Shown here: piece by piece, positions 41,874-52,857 of the stretch
Layout: each line of letters begins with the position of its first letter
Position numbering within the stretch: position 1 is the stretch's first letter
Source of the DNA: Trichomonas vaginalis G3
Taxonomy: Eukaryota > Parabasalia > Trichomonadida > Trichomonadidae
Assembly (NCBI RefSeq): GCF_026262505.1
Contig: NC_067204.1
Location: 17,772,165 to 17,836,164, forward strand
Length of the DNA: 64,000 bases
Reading direction: 5' to 3'
The notes under the pieces: generated by a model
Seen by the model: only the letters and a program-made list of their open reading frames with translations
What the model was told of the DNA's origin: nothing
Database searches by the model: none
Translations under genes and position numbers: made by a program

Positions 41874-42676
41874 TTACTTACTAATAAAATTTCTTTATTG
41901 TGACACTTTCTCCGGTTTATAGGACCTCTCTCATATTCTATCTTGTCATATCTAAACTCATAGTCATGTATGTCCTCTAACCATCTCATAACGGTTTCCA
42001 AACCACTTTTATCGGATGTAAAGTAAAAGCATGGACAGTTATGTAAAACGTCTAAAGTTTCTAAAGAGTCTCTCAAAGTCCAGTCTACTTGGTATTGAAA
42101 ATCCCATGTGTTATAGAACGGCGGGTCCACTATAAAGAAAACATTTTCCTTGTCTTTATATTTTTCATACAACTCTGTCCAATGACATCTCACAAACTCT
42201 ATACCCTCAATATATTTTTCTATGTCCTCTTTGAAAACATTTGTATAGTTAAGATATAAAACTTTTGACATAAGTGTTTCAATGTCATGAACTCTTATAG
42301 CACCACTATATAATAGTCTAGCAGATATACTATTCCAGTCTATATATTCTGCTTTTTTCAAAACCTCTCTCACAATATTTTTGTTATCTAATGGTATACG
42401 TTCCATCTTACCTATAGGTATCTTTTCTTTTAACTCTTTCAATATATTGTTTGTGTCTGGAATATGTTTGAGACGGTCCATATAGTTGTCGAAGTCATTG
42501 CATATAATCTTTGAGTCTGGGAATATTATATGGCACAAATGGGATATATAGAAACTTCCACCGAACAAATCTACAAATGTTAGACCATTCGGTAGTTTCT
42601 TAAGTTCTCTCAATATAATATCTTTACATTTACTCTTATTTCCAAAGAACGGTAACGGTGGTTTTGTAAAATTCAT
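41858..42676 (-). CDS. D12-class N6-adenine DNA methyltransferase
   Basis: 272 residues. PPLPFFGNKSKCKDIIL at the N terminus is the FxGGK-type AdoMet motif region, FVDLFGGSFYIS follows, CNDFDNYM is the acidic ribose-binding motif, and VFFIVDPPFYNT carries the DPPF/Y catalytic motif at about residue 180. The C-terminal YERGPINRRKCHNKEILLVS matches the end of Dam/DpnM-type enzymes. Such enzymes usually methylate the adenine of GATC; the specificity here is inferred. Trichomonas DNA is known to carry N6-methyladenine. It sits in the terminal repeat, so each element has two copies, and this one is open. Confidence 0.88.
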   Translation of the reverse strand: MNFTKPPLPFFGNKSKCKDIILRELKKLPNGLTFVDLFGGSFYISHLCHIIFPDSKIICNDFDNYMDRLKHIPDTNNILKELKEKIPIGKMERIPLDNKNIVREVLKKAEYIDWNSISARLLYSGAIRVHDIETLMSKVLYLNYTNVFKEDIEKYIEGIEFVRCHWTELYEKYKDKENVFFIVDPPFYNTWDFQYQVDWTLRDSLETLDVLHNCPCFYFTSDKSGLETVMRWLEDIHDYEFRYDKIEYERGPINRRKCHNKEILLVSKCGLK

Positions 42677-42723
42677 TTATATATATATAAAAATGTTTTT
42701 TCCTGAAAAGTGACAGAAAAGTG

Positions 42724-43281
42724 ACAAAACATGTACGTTCATGTTTGACAAAACATTTACGAAGAAGTCTTGACAAAACATTTTTACGAAGAAGTCTTGA
42801 CAAAACATTTACGATGAAATCTTGACAAATTCAAGAGGGTAGAAAAGAGGTTAGAAAAGAGGTTAGATCTAACCTTCTACCCTAAACATTATTTTTGTCT
42901 GATTTTACGAAGAAGTCTTGACAAAAACATTTACGAAGAAGTCTTGACAAAACATTTACGAAGAAATCTTGACAAATTCAAGAGGGTAGAAAAGAGGTTA
43001 GAAAAGAGGTTAGATCTAACCTTCTACCCTAAACATTATTTTTGGTCATTTACACTCATTACGATGAAGTCTTGACAAAACATTTACGTTCATGTTTGAC
43101 AAAACATTTACGAAGAAGTCTTGACAAAACATTTACGAAGAAGTCTTGACAAAACATTTACGAAGAAGTCTTGACAAAACATTTACGAAGAAGTCTTGAC
43201 AAAACATTTACGAAGAAGTCTTGACAAAACATTTACGAAGAAGTCTTGACAAAACATTTACGAAGAAGTCTTGACAAAACA
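42724..43281. repeat. 25 bp direct-repeat array within the right terminal repeat
   Basis: Units of ACGAAGAAGTCTTGACAAAACATTT and the variant ACGTTCATGTTTGACAAAACATTT, with two GATC dyads (42861, 43008), are inserted where the left repeat simply reads CATGTTTTGTCAC. The array begins and ends in GACAAAACATG, so it may have grown from that seed sequence. Confidence 0.9.
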
Positions 43282-43427
43282 TGAAAACATATATAATTTG
43301 TGAAAAGCGACACATTATATATAATGTTTTCGACCCAGAAGACTAACAATTTTCCGAATAAAAAACTTCATTAATATTAAACATCATCAGGGCTAGAAGG
43401 CACGAAGTGCCTGGAAGCCCCACTACC

Positions 43428-43494
43428 TTTTTTTTTTTTTTAAATGTTTTGTCAAGACTTCTTCGTAAAATGTTTTGTCAAGACTCTTCTGCTA
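43428..43494. repeat. T-run and two element-type repeat units at the junction
   Basis: Fourteen Ts are followed by AAATGTTTTGTCAAGACTTCTTCGTAA and a second, shortened unit. These are the 25 bp repeats of the element's accessory zones, lying outside the terminal repeat. The duplicated block B begins right after them. Confidence 0.8.
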
Positions 43495-43736
43495 CGATTT
43501 CTTTTTATTGAAAGAGGTACAGATGCAGTGACACTATAGAAATGAAACAGTGATTGAATTTAATATTAGACTTGTATCTCAGAGAGAATAATGAAATCCA
43601 GACCCAATAAAAATAGTTTATTCCCCCCAAATTTATTATTTTAATAAAAGTTTCAAACTTTCAAAATCTCTCTTTTATCAAATATTTATTTCATTCGGAG
43701 TAACATGATAGAAAAAGAGCATCACATATCTCGAAT

Positions 43737-44720
43737 TTGCTCCATTTCACGAAGAATGAATGGGAAGAAGTCTACAAAACTACGTTTAGTTCTGAAATCT
43801 ACAATAAAAATCAAACATACATAGGTTACACAGGCAACTTTTATGTCCGTGAAGTCTATTTCAGTAACCTTGGCGACGACGGTGTTATCAACCTTAATTC
43901 TGCCGATGTTAAGTCTCTTATTTCATCAAATTCATTCGAAAACTCATCCCGCAACGATAACGGCGGCTCCATCTACATCAAAGAAGGCCAAAGTTCCATT
44001 CGAAAAGTTTGTAGTTTTGGATCCAAATCTACCAAAACTGGAAAGTTCTGTTTTATTGAAGTTTCAGATGCTTCTACTAATATCAATGAAATCCAAGATT
44101 CTTCTATAACATATAGTAATCAAGGAAATTTAGATGGATATCAAACAATTGATTTAGGAAATGGCAATATTTCATTTTCCCAAAACAATATCACGAGAAA
44201 CTATTGCGGATATAATGCGGCTTTTGGAATAGGAGATGGCGAAGGCACTATTTCAATCAAATATTCGAATATTGATGAAAACTATGCAACATCCAGAATT
44301 TGCAATGCACAATCCAAACCAACAACATATAACAGCATTGTTTTCACAAACAACACTGTTTCTGAAGATGATAGTGATTATCCTGGAATGTTTCATTGTT
44401 GGAAGTGTTCTGCTACATTTGAAAACTGTTTCATTGCAACTAACAAACGGAATGGATGCTATTTGTTTGGAATCTATGATTATTATCGTTCAGGATATAC
44501 AATTACAGTCTCTAATTCATATATTGATACACAAGAAAAATTATTTCCAGAAGGTCAACAAGTTTCAATTGGACAAAATAAAGACATTTCAATTGAACTT
44601 CATCTTCATTCGACAGAACTCTGTCCAATAGGAAATAAAATTAAAAATCTTAATAAAATGATTTCGAAGCTTATTCATCTTAAAACAATAGGTGAATCAA
44701 TGACTTCGATATTTTTATAA
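43737..44720 (+). pseudogene. Right-handed beta-helix ORF without start codon (B1)
   Basis: Counterpart of 10421-11404, 327 open codons, with a few substitutions toward the C-terminal end (for example MFHCWKCSATFENC). It has the same leader and no in-frame ATG. The long open frame kept in both copies despite the lack of a start may mean use of another start or only a recent duplication. Confidence 0.6.
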
Positions 44721-44825
44721 TTCTATTATTTTTTTTTGAGTGAGAACTTTGAAAATCTTTTCATGTTTGAGATCAATGTCGTGGAAAATAAAAAGACAAA
44801 AACACATATGTTTGAAGTCAAATGA

Positions 44826-46603
44826 TCAGATGAAGTTAGATGAAAGAGATTTATTGATGAAAAGATTCAAAAGATCTGGAATAAGACTTGAAAGATGAGA
44901 TAAAACTGAGTCTCTGTCGTTCAAAGTGAGAGATCTAACCGAGAAAAGACAACTTGGAATTTGTAAAAGGATGTTAGAATGTTCACGATGAAGACGTTCT
45001 GAAAGAATGTTGAAGATGTCAATTGCTGCATAAAAACAACGTGTTGAAATAAAAACAACTAAAACAGAACAAAAGTGATTGAAAAAAAGTGGATCCATGT
45101 GACTTAACTAACAAAGACATGTATAATAAACTTCGTCGATACAAATAAATTTATGGAAGAAAAACATGAGCTTATAGATATTCTCACAAAGATACTTGTC
45201 AAGTTCGATACTTTCAAGTGCACTGAAGAAAATGTTGAAAATAGATGAAACACATTCTTTGATGTTTTCAAGTTGATCAAGTGAGTTCTTGTTTGTAAGT
45301 AATGAAACACAAATGTCAATACCACAGAAGACTGATGTAGAGTCTGAAAGAAGACTAAAAACAACTGGACAAACTAGGCTAACAACAAAACTGTGGAATT
45401 ATGGAAATTTAGACAATGATACAAAACATGAAAAAATGATACAATACAATGTGTGATTAATGTAAAATTGTTTTAAAAGACAAACAAGTGTAGATAAAAA
45501 AAATAATCTAAAACATCTACAAAACTATGTGGAGAAAGTTTGACAAGAAGGAAAAGAATGTCGGTAATGAATTCGTTGTTGATGTTGTCACAAACAACGT
45601 TGATCATAGAAATAACTGATAAAATAGTAGAATCTCGAAAGAAAAGTTCAATATGTGAAAGTGTGTAAAAAAAATTAAAATAAAAAATGAATGAGTAATC
45701 GTAGTCAAGTGACTCTGAAACAATAGTTGGTGAAAAATCGGACTCGTACTCAATCAAGTACTTGAACTACTGAGAAAGAGAAAATTCGTTAGATTGTGGA
45801 ATAGAACAGTCAAAAAACATATTGGTTGTAATGACTAAGGATGAAAGTAAGAATGAAAAGTGATGAATATTTAATGTAACTATGAAAGATAAATCTCTTT
45901 GAAAACATAAACTGATGTTTGAAACAAAGGAATAATTGATTAAAATGTTAACAAATAATGAACAAATAGAATCTTCGTAGTTAATGAATTCAATGTATGA
46001 AATAAAATAATGAGAAAATGTTTCGATTTTGTCGTAATCAAGTAAACAGTGGCTGATGCATGAAAGGACATGAACTTCGGAATCAATGATGAAGTAACAA
46101 TCTGTAAATTATTGATAAAGATATTCTTATTCTTATTATTAGTAGTTCTGACTGAGAAAGTCTTCAAGAAAAAGTAAACACTTTAATTCTAAAGCCAAAT
46201 GTTGTGAGAATGAAGAAAGTGTAACGCAGTTGTATTCGATATGAGGAAGAGGACACATTTAGGCAACGAAAGAAAAGTGATTCTGTAAAAGGTTGAAAGA
46301 GTCTCATTTAAACATGCAAAGTGATTGTACATGGTAATAATGCGTTCAATATTGGAAGGGTTTCATTATTATTTCTTGTTGTAAGCACTCTTTGTAAAAA
46401 GTTGTTAAGTTTTCGTCACAAATTTTTGTTTTGATTAAAATATCGGATAATGTGCTCGATATATTGACTTTTAATTCAAGATCTGATGAACTGTTGAACA
46501 CGTTTATTAAAAACTCGAAAATTACTGGTGAATATATTTGATTTTCTATGCAGTGTGTTACAATTGAGATACACGCATTATAATACTGAGTATCTAATGA
46601 CAA
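44826..46603 (-). pseudogene. Decayed alpha-solenoid-like gene remnant (copy B)
   Basis: Counterpart of 11509-13290 with the same interruptions plus a few private changes, so the decay predates the duplication. Helical Leu/Ile-rich stretches such as SLDTQYYNACISIVTHC remain readable. Confidence 0.4.
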
Positions 46604-46929
46604 AATGTCTTTAACTTGAAGAAAAGAATCTTTTATACTTAATTTTCGAAGTTTTTTAAACAGGTTGACTGATTTTTATATATTCAAAATTGATAAGCTT
46701 AGTCATGTAATAATAGTTTGTAAAAATCAGATGTGGCTTTGTCAATGTTTGTATTCTTTCGATAATTCATTGTTTAAACGATTTCTGATTATTAAAAGAT
46801 ATACAGATGTAACGATACTATAGAAATGAAATAGTGATTAAGTTTAATACTATTCTTGTGACTCAGAGAGAATTATGAAAATTTTGTAAAATTTTGGACC
46901 CAATAAAAATTATTTATTTCCCCAAAATT

Positions 46930-47690
46930 TTGTTGTGCATGAAAATTCGGTTCACTTCACTTTTGACAAAAGTGACAAGTTTACATGGCAAAAATAGTTT
47001 ACATGGCAAAAATATATAAGGTTTTTTTAAAAGTAGTTATCTTTATATATAAAAATAAAACTTTTGATATATTTGAGTAAATGATTTATTAATTTATTTA
47101 TTTATTTTTTTTAAATCAAATCATATAAATATATATATATAATAGTGAAATAGAACAAGAAATAATTATTGATGATTAAATTGTAGACGAGGATAAAAGT
47201 TTAGATAAATTAATAAAATTAGTGTGGAATCAGACAAATTTCGGGTTGTTTGGGAAGGAATTGTTGGCTATGATGTACTGATTCATGATCAGTACATCAT
47301 AGCCAACAATTCCTTATACAAAGTTCAAAAACTTGGGTGCAATCAGAACTGATTGCACCCAAGTTTTTGAACTTTCCATTAACAATTGTTCAATCACATT
47401 TATACAACCCAAATCTATACCAATCATACTCTTATTCATACATCATATTTTAAAATCTTTTGCAACTTGGTCTGCTGTCTTTTTGCCAATAGAATATTCA
47501 AGATATGCCGTAATATAAATCTGATTTTCATTTGGCAGATCCACTTCTTGTCTTTCCATTTTTTTTGAATCAATTTATACAAATAAACTTATAAAACACA
47601 AAATTATTATTTTATAATATAATTCTTAGATAATACATCCGATATGTAAAGTGTCAAAAATGAATTGAACCGAATTTTCATGCATTACAA
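46930..47690. mobile_element. 761 bp non-autonomous DNA transposon (copy B)
   Basis: Same ends, same 13 bp flanking TTTCCCCAAAATT (46917-46929 and 47691-47703), same length and same interior as 13620-14380. It was carried along by the block duplication rather than by a second insertion. Confidence 0.8.
47255..47375. repeat. Two tandem perfect hairpins (copy B)
   Basis: Identical to 13945-14065: two perfect stems with 27-base arms and loops of 7 and 2 bases. Confidence 0.95.
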
Positions 47691-47805
47691 TTTCCCCAAA
47701 ATTTAATATTTTATAAAAGTTTCAAACTTTCAAAATCTCTCTTTTATCAAATATTTATTTCAATCGGAGTAACATGATAGAAAAAGAGCATCACATATCT
47801 CGAAT

Positions 47806-48785
47806 TTGCTCCATTTCACGAAGAATGAATGGGAAGAAGTCTACAAAACTACGTTTAGTTCTGAAATCTACAATAAAAATCAAACATACATAGGTTACAC
47901 AGGCAACTTTTATGTCCATGAAGTCTATTTCAGTAACCTTGGCGACGACGGTGTTATCAACCTTAATTCTGACGATGTTAAGTCTCTTATTTCATCAAAT
48001 TCATTCGAAAACTCATCTCGTAACGATGTTGGTGGGTCCATCTACATCAATCAAGGCCAAAGTTCCATTCGAAAAGTTTGTAGTTTTGGATCCAAATCTA
48101 CCGGCCTAGGAAAGTTCTGTTATATTTCCGTTTCGGATGCTTCTACTAATATTAATGAAATCCAAGATTCGTCTATCACATATAGTAATCAAGGAAATTT
48201 AAACGGATATCAAACAATTTCTTTAGAATATGGCAATAAATTTTTTTTCAAAACAATATCACGAGAAACTATTGCGGATATAATACAGCATTTTCAATAT
48301 CATATGGTGAAGGCACTTGTTCAATCAAATATTCGAATATTGATGAAAACCATGCAACATCCAGAATTTGCGCTGTATATCAGAAACCAGCAACATATAA
48401 CGGCATTGTTTTCACAAACAACACTGTTTCTGCAGATGAAAGTGCTTGGCCTGGAATGTTTCATTGTTCGAGTTGTTCTGCTACATTTGAAAACTGTTTC
48501 ATTGCAAGTAACAAACGAAATGATTGTTATTTGTTTGGAATTTATATTTATGACTCAGGTTATACAATTACAGTCTCTAATTCATATATTGATACACAAG
48601 AAAAATTATACAAAGTAGGTCAACGAGTTTCAATTGGACCAAATAAAGATATTTCAATTGAACTTCATCTTTATTCTACAGAACTCTGTCCAACAGGAAA
48701 TAAAATTGAAAATCTTAATAAAATGATTTCGAAGCTTATTCATCTTCATGGAATCGGTGAATCAATGACTTCGCTAATATTTTAA
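47806..48785 (+). pseudogene. Right-handed beta-helix ORF (B2), frame-shifted
   Basis: Counterpart of 14497-15477. A small indel in a T-rich run near 48237 shifts the frame, so the N-terminal and C-terminal halves are read in different frames (47806-48618 open in one, 48456-48785 in another). The beta-helix repeat is otherwise as in A2. No in-frame ATG at the start. Confidence 0.65.
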
Positions 48786-49734
48786 TTCTATTTTTTTCAT
48801 TAAGGGTGCACCCGCATGTACGTTTATTTGAGAGGAGGAGGATTACCCTCTCAATTTTGAAAGCTTCGTTAACTTAATATCTCGATGAATATTGGATTAA
48901 AATTGAATTTGCCCATACCAATATATCTGATACAATATCCTTAAGTTTTACTAAAAAGAATTTTTTAAAATCCCTGCATAGGGTTGTTAAAAATATCAAA
49001 AATTAGCGTTTTGAAGACACCATGGTGTCTTATAATTTTCCCTTCCTTATTGGCGTGTAGAAATAAATGCGCCAATAGATTGAAGAAGAAGAATTGTTTT
49101 TCTCTTAATGAACTTTAATCCTTTTGATATAAGAATATTAAAAACATTAATATAATTTCGATTTCGGAAATTAAATTTCCAAATTTTTTGTCGATTTCGG
49201 AAATAACAGGATCCCGCATCCAACACGCAACAACACACAAAACACACTTTTTGGTTCTTTCATCGTTTTAATCGTAATTTATGTAATACATGATTTGGAT
49301 AAATTTTACAATAATAGAACCTATATTATATTCTTTTCAAAGATTCTTGCAAATCATCAAAAATAATTGTATTTTAAAAAAACGATCAAATTATCCTTTC
49401 ATTATTTTAAACTTAAATTAATTTTTATGATTGACTAAAGCAATCATATTTATTCATCATTAAATAAACAAAAAAATAATATTTGAGAGTTATTTCAAAA
49501 AAAAAACACATTGAATTTATTAATTTGTCTCAATTTCAGTATTATAAATTTTTATAATTTCAATATTTTGAAATACACTTTTTAATATTTCAATATTTAT
49601 GATATTTCAATGTATTAAGTGGTCTCAAATTGAGCTTCTCAAATATAAGTTGGCCTATTCAAATAATAAAATTAAATAATATTTAAAATAATAAATAAAA
49701 GTGATTGAGGTCATAGCAAAACGGCTGTTTGGAG

Positions 49735-50028
49735 GCAGTTAGGAGCTAGCGGTTGAAGCGATAACATTCACAGCCAACATCTACGGTCAAGCGGCAGCAT
49801 TCAAGGGCAACATCTACGATCAAGCAGCAGCAAGGAGCTACGGCAGCAACGAACTACGGCAGCAAGGGGCTACGGCAGGTCAAGCGGCATCATTCAAAGC
49901 CAACATCTACAATCAAGCAGCATCAAGGGGCTACAGTAGGTCAAGCTGCAGCATGGAGCTACAGCATCAAGGAGCTACGGCAGGTCAAGCAGCATCAAGG
50001 AGCTACGGCAGCAAGAGGCTACGGCAAG
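49735..50028. repeat. GC-rich imperfect repeats 3' of the transposase (copy B)
   Basis: Same degenerate GGAGCTACGGCAGCAA-type repeats as 16430-16722, with a few indels between the copies, as expected of slippage-prone sequence. Confidence 0.7.
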
Positions 50029-52218
50029 TTAAAGATCAGTCAGATCTGGAAATATCTTTTTCAGGATTTCATTTGTCATGAAAAGCTTCAATAGGATTCT
50101 ACACTTTATTAGATCTTCACGTGCGTTTTGATTAAACCTATTACGCAGGTTCCGCACAATTGAAATCATTCTTTCCACATCAGCTTCGGTTGCAGCAATA
50201 GACATGAATTTTAAGGCAATCTCTTTCAATGCCTTGAAATTTGCATCACATGCTACCCAAAACCTTTGATCCAAGCAGGTGAGGTCGGTGTTGTTCCTGA
50301 TTTCACTCTCATTCATATGTATAAAGTTGGAAAGAGCTTTCTTGTACTCATTAGCTATGCTCTTGGCCGAACTTCTCTTGTAGAACCTCGCTTCTGCTTC
50401 TGCACGTCTCGAAAGCATCTCGATCATAAAATCGTTGAAGCTGTACTCTTCCACTTCTTGCATTGACAGAGACGCCCATTCACCAAGGTTCCTGCCTAGT
50501 CTCCTCCTTGGTTCATTCTCTTCAACTTCTTCATCCTGAGCAATGTCTTCTGCATCTACTTGGCCATCACCTTCAATTGCTTCGTTCTCAATCTCGGGCT
50601 CTTCTATATCTAGATTTCTGTCCAATTGATCCTCTGCCACTTCATCCAAATGATCAGGGGTGTAGCTCCTTGGAGGGATTTCAAGTTCAGCATTGATAGG
50701 TATTGGTTCTTGGAAGAAGAGTGAAACGTCTAGCTTGTACTCAGTATGCATGTTCAATTCTGCGCGGATGACTGACCGGCCCCATGGAGTTAGACCAAAG
50801 GCAAATTTCATCAAAGCGTAGTTGCCCTGTTTGTCAAAAACTTCATTCATGTTGGCGATTAATGCATCTGCAATGCGCTTTGACGAACTTGATAATTCAG
50901 GACGATTTGCAATTCCGGTCAACTGCTCAATCGTCGATTGAAACATTGGATAGATGTAGCAGAAGCAGCCAACGTCACTCTCTGCATAATTCAAGAGTTT
51001 CTTGATTGGTAAAAGAATCTCTTCGAAATTTAACAACCATTGTGGAAGTCCATCCTTGAAATCAATTCCCATATCCCTTAAGATCTGAACAGATTCCGGT
51101 GGATCATCCATATTGAACAATTCATAAATTTTAGGGTGTTTTTCTTTTATCCACTTCAGAAGATCCCAGAAAAACATCCAGCGATGATCCGGAACATGAA
51201 TAACCCTCATATTCAATGCCCTTCTCGTGTCCGGCTTCGATAACTCCTTGCTTATCGCTTTGCAATAATTAATTTGCATTGCGAAAGCTGCACAATTGTC
51301 TGCCGTATGCTTCACCACTAAGTTGAGGAGATGCGCAACACATCGGATATAAACGGTTTGAAGACCCGGATATAGTGCTCCGCATCTCCTCCAGTGGCAC
51401 AGCCCTTTAACTTGGGCGGGGCATCCATCGGCAACAATTGCAGAAAGGAAATCCTTTGGGAAGGTAAAACATTCAAAGAAATTATTGTAATCCCTGGCAT
51501 TCCAACCATCAGCGATCATAGTATCAATGAAGATATGGTTCTTCATTTTTGCTGGATTGCTAGCCATCACAAAAAAGCCATGCCGGCTTCCGTGTGATGC
51601 CGCATCAATTGTTATCGAATAGTAGCCCATCTTGTCAAGCTCAACGTGTATTTTTGGAGCTACCAAGTCGGCTAATGTAATGATTCCATCCCTTATCTCG
51701 TCTCTTCTATATGGGATCTTGAGTTGAAAATTGATTACTCCCTTGAAGGTGGAGTAGACATGTCGGGCGAAATCTTCTAGTACACCTGAAGCGGCCATAT
51801 TGATTGACATGTTGGTATCCACAACAAATTTTACAACATAAAGTAATTTTCTATCTTGTTTTATTAAATCTCTTCTCGTATATGGATTATTTTCACATTG
51901 TATTTGATATATATGCTGATGATCTTCATCAAATTCTGATGGTTTTCGATGATAAATGCAGCGCATATATGTTTTTGTTAGTAAATTGTAATGTATCGCT
52001 AAACAATAACAATAAAGTCTTTTTCGTTCTTTCGATTTTTCGCTTGTATCTGGAAGATAAGCAATATTGAAACATACTCGACATTTATTATTAGTTGAGA
52101 ATTTAGTATCCTCGAATTTTGGTAAGGGAGGTACTTTTCGAGGGATATTTTTGGGAGGAAGTTTGCAATCAATCCATCCCTCAAATTTGGATTCATATTC
52201 ATCTTGTGTTTCAGTCAT
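50029..52218 (-). CDS. hAT transposase (copy B)
   Basis: 729 open codons, differing from copy A at very few positions (one is Pro to Leu in HTEYKLDVSLFF). All hAT motifs described for copy A are present: SITIDAASHGSRHGFF, RCVAHLLNLVVKH and the C-terminal dimerisation domain with RFWVACDANFKALKE. Since both copies are open, at least one functional transposase may be made. Confidence 0.9.
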   Translation of the reverse strand: MTETQDEYESKFEGWIDCKLPPKNIPRKVPPLPKFEDTKFSTNNKCRVCFNIAYLPDTSEKSKERKRLYCYCLAIHYNLLTKTYMRCIYHRKPSEFDEDHQHIYQIQCENNPYTRRDLIKQDRKLLYVVKFVVDTNMSINMAASGVLEDFARHVYSTFKGVINFQLKIPYRRDEIRDGIITLADLVAPKIHVELDKMGYYSITIDAASHGSRHGFFVMASNPAKMKNHIFIDTMIADGWNARDYNNFFECFTFPKDFLSAIVADGCPAQVKGLCHWRRCGALYPGLQTVYIRCVAHLLNLVVKHTADNCAAFAMQINYCKAISKELSKPDTRRALNMRVIHVPDHRWMFFWDLLKWIKEKHPKIYELFNMDDPPESVQILRDMGIDFKDGLPQWLLNFEEILLPIKKLLNYAESDVGCFCYIYPMFQSTIEQLTGIANRPELSSSSKRIADALIANMNEVFDKQGNYALMKFAFGLTPWGRSVIRAELNMHTEYKLDVSLFFQEPIPINAELEIPPRSYTPDHLDEVAEDQLDRNLDIEEPEIENEAIEGDGQVDAEDIAQDEEVEENEPRRRLGRNLGEWASLSMQEVEEYSFNDFMIEMLSRRAEAEARFYKRSSAKSIANEYKKALSNFIHMNESEIRNNTDLTCLDQRFWVACDANFKALKEIALKFMSIAATEADVERMISIVRNLRNRFNQNAREDLIKCRILLKLFMTNEILKKIFPDLTDL

Positions 52219-52857
52219 TAATTCTTAAAAATAAAAAGGGTAAAAACTAAATAAAATGGGTAAAATTCAATAGTGTCTGTGCTATCGTTCAATTTGAAGG
52301 TGTCTTTTGAAACCGCAAGACACATTGAATTTTTGAATAGTGTATTATGGTTTGACAGACACCAATGAAAAAAATAAAATGATATTTATTTTAAATATAT
52401 AAGATCCTTATATAAAATATAAATATTTTATCGTTTTATTTTCTTGTTTTAGAAATGTTTTTTATTGAAAAATCAATAAAACTAACTCCAAAATAAAATT
52501 TTTGATTTAAAGACACTATGATGACACCAGGCAAATCTTCCAAGACACCTATCGTCGGGAATCTAACAACCCTAAAAAAAAAAAAAAAAAGGTAGTGGGG
52601 CTTCCAGGCGCGTTGCGCCCTCTAGCCCTGAAGATGTTTAGTATAAATGAAGTTTATATTCGGAGGGCTTCCAGGCGCGTTGCGCCCTCTAGCCCCGAAG
52701 ATGTTTAGTATAAATGAAGTTTATATTCGGAAAATTGTTAGTCTTCTGGGTCGAAAACATTATATAATGTGTCGCTTTTCACAAATTATATATGTTTTCA
52801 TGTTTTGTCACTTTTCTGTCACTTTTCAGGAAAAAACATTTTTATTATTATATATAA

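Larger units (their letters stand above)
19290..43427. mobile_element. Polinton-like / virophage-like integrated element 1 (fossil)
   Basis: A 24.1 kb element delimited by GGTAGTGGGGCTTCC at the left and its reverse complement at the right, with long terminal inverted repeats. Parts in order: methyltransferase and small genes (left repeat), a coiled-coil/Q-rich region, major capsid region, small genes, SF3 helicase region, packaging ATPase, KilA-N and GIY-YIG genes among repeats, two paralogous structural-type genes, integrase region, phage-like fibre, small amphipathic proteins and a second methyltransferase (right repeat). It is broken in roughly fifteen places. High similarity to element 2 suggests recent insertion or recent exchange. 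No PolB or adenain-like protease was recognised. Confidence 0.88.
41492..43427. repeat. Right terminal inverted repeat of element 1
   Basis: Reverse complement of 19290-20740, expanded to 1936 bases by an inserted array of short repeats (about 42724-43281) and lacking the outer 67-base duplication of the left end. It contains an open methyltransferase gene, the 43-codon gene and the start of the MDAQN gene. Confidence 0.88.
43495..52573. repeat. 9.1 kb duplicated block, copy B
   Basis: Same content and order as 10179-19267, including the nested 761 bp transposon and the hAT element. Only small indels and scattered substitutions differ. Its right end again abuts an A-run and the terminal repeat of a virus-like element. 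Confidence 0.92.
48980..52573 (-). mobile_element. hAT-family DNA transposon (copy B)
   Basis: Bounded by AGGGTTGTTA (48980-48989) and TAACAACCCT (52564-52573), as in copy A, and again flanked by CCCTGCAT on the left and an A-run on the right. It is part of the duplicated block. Confidence 0.85.
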
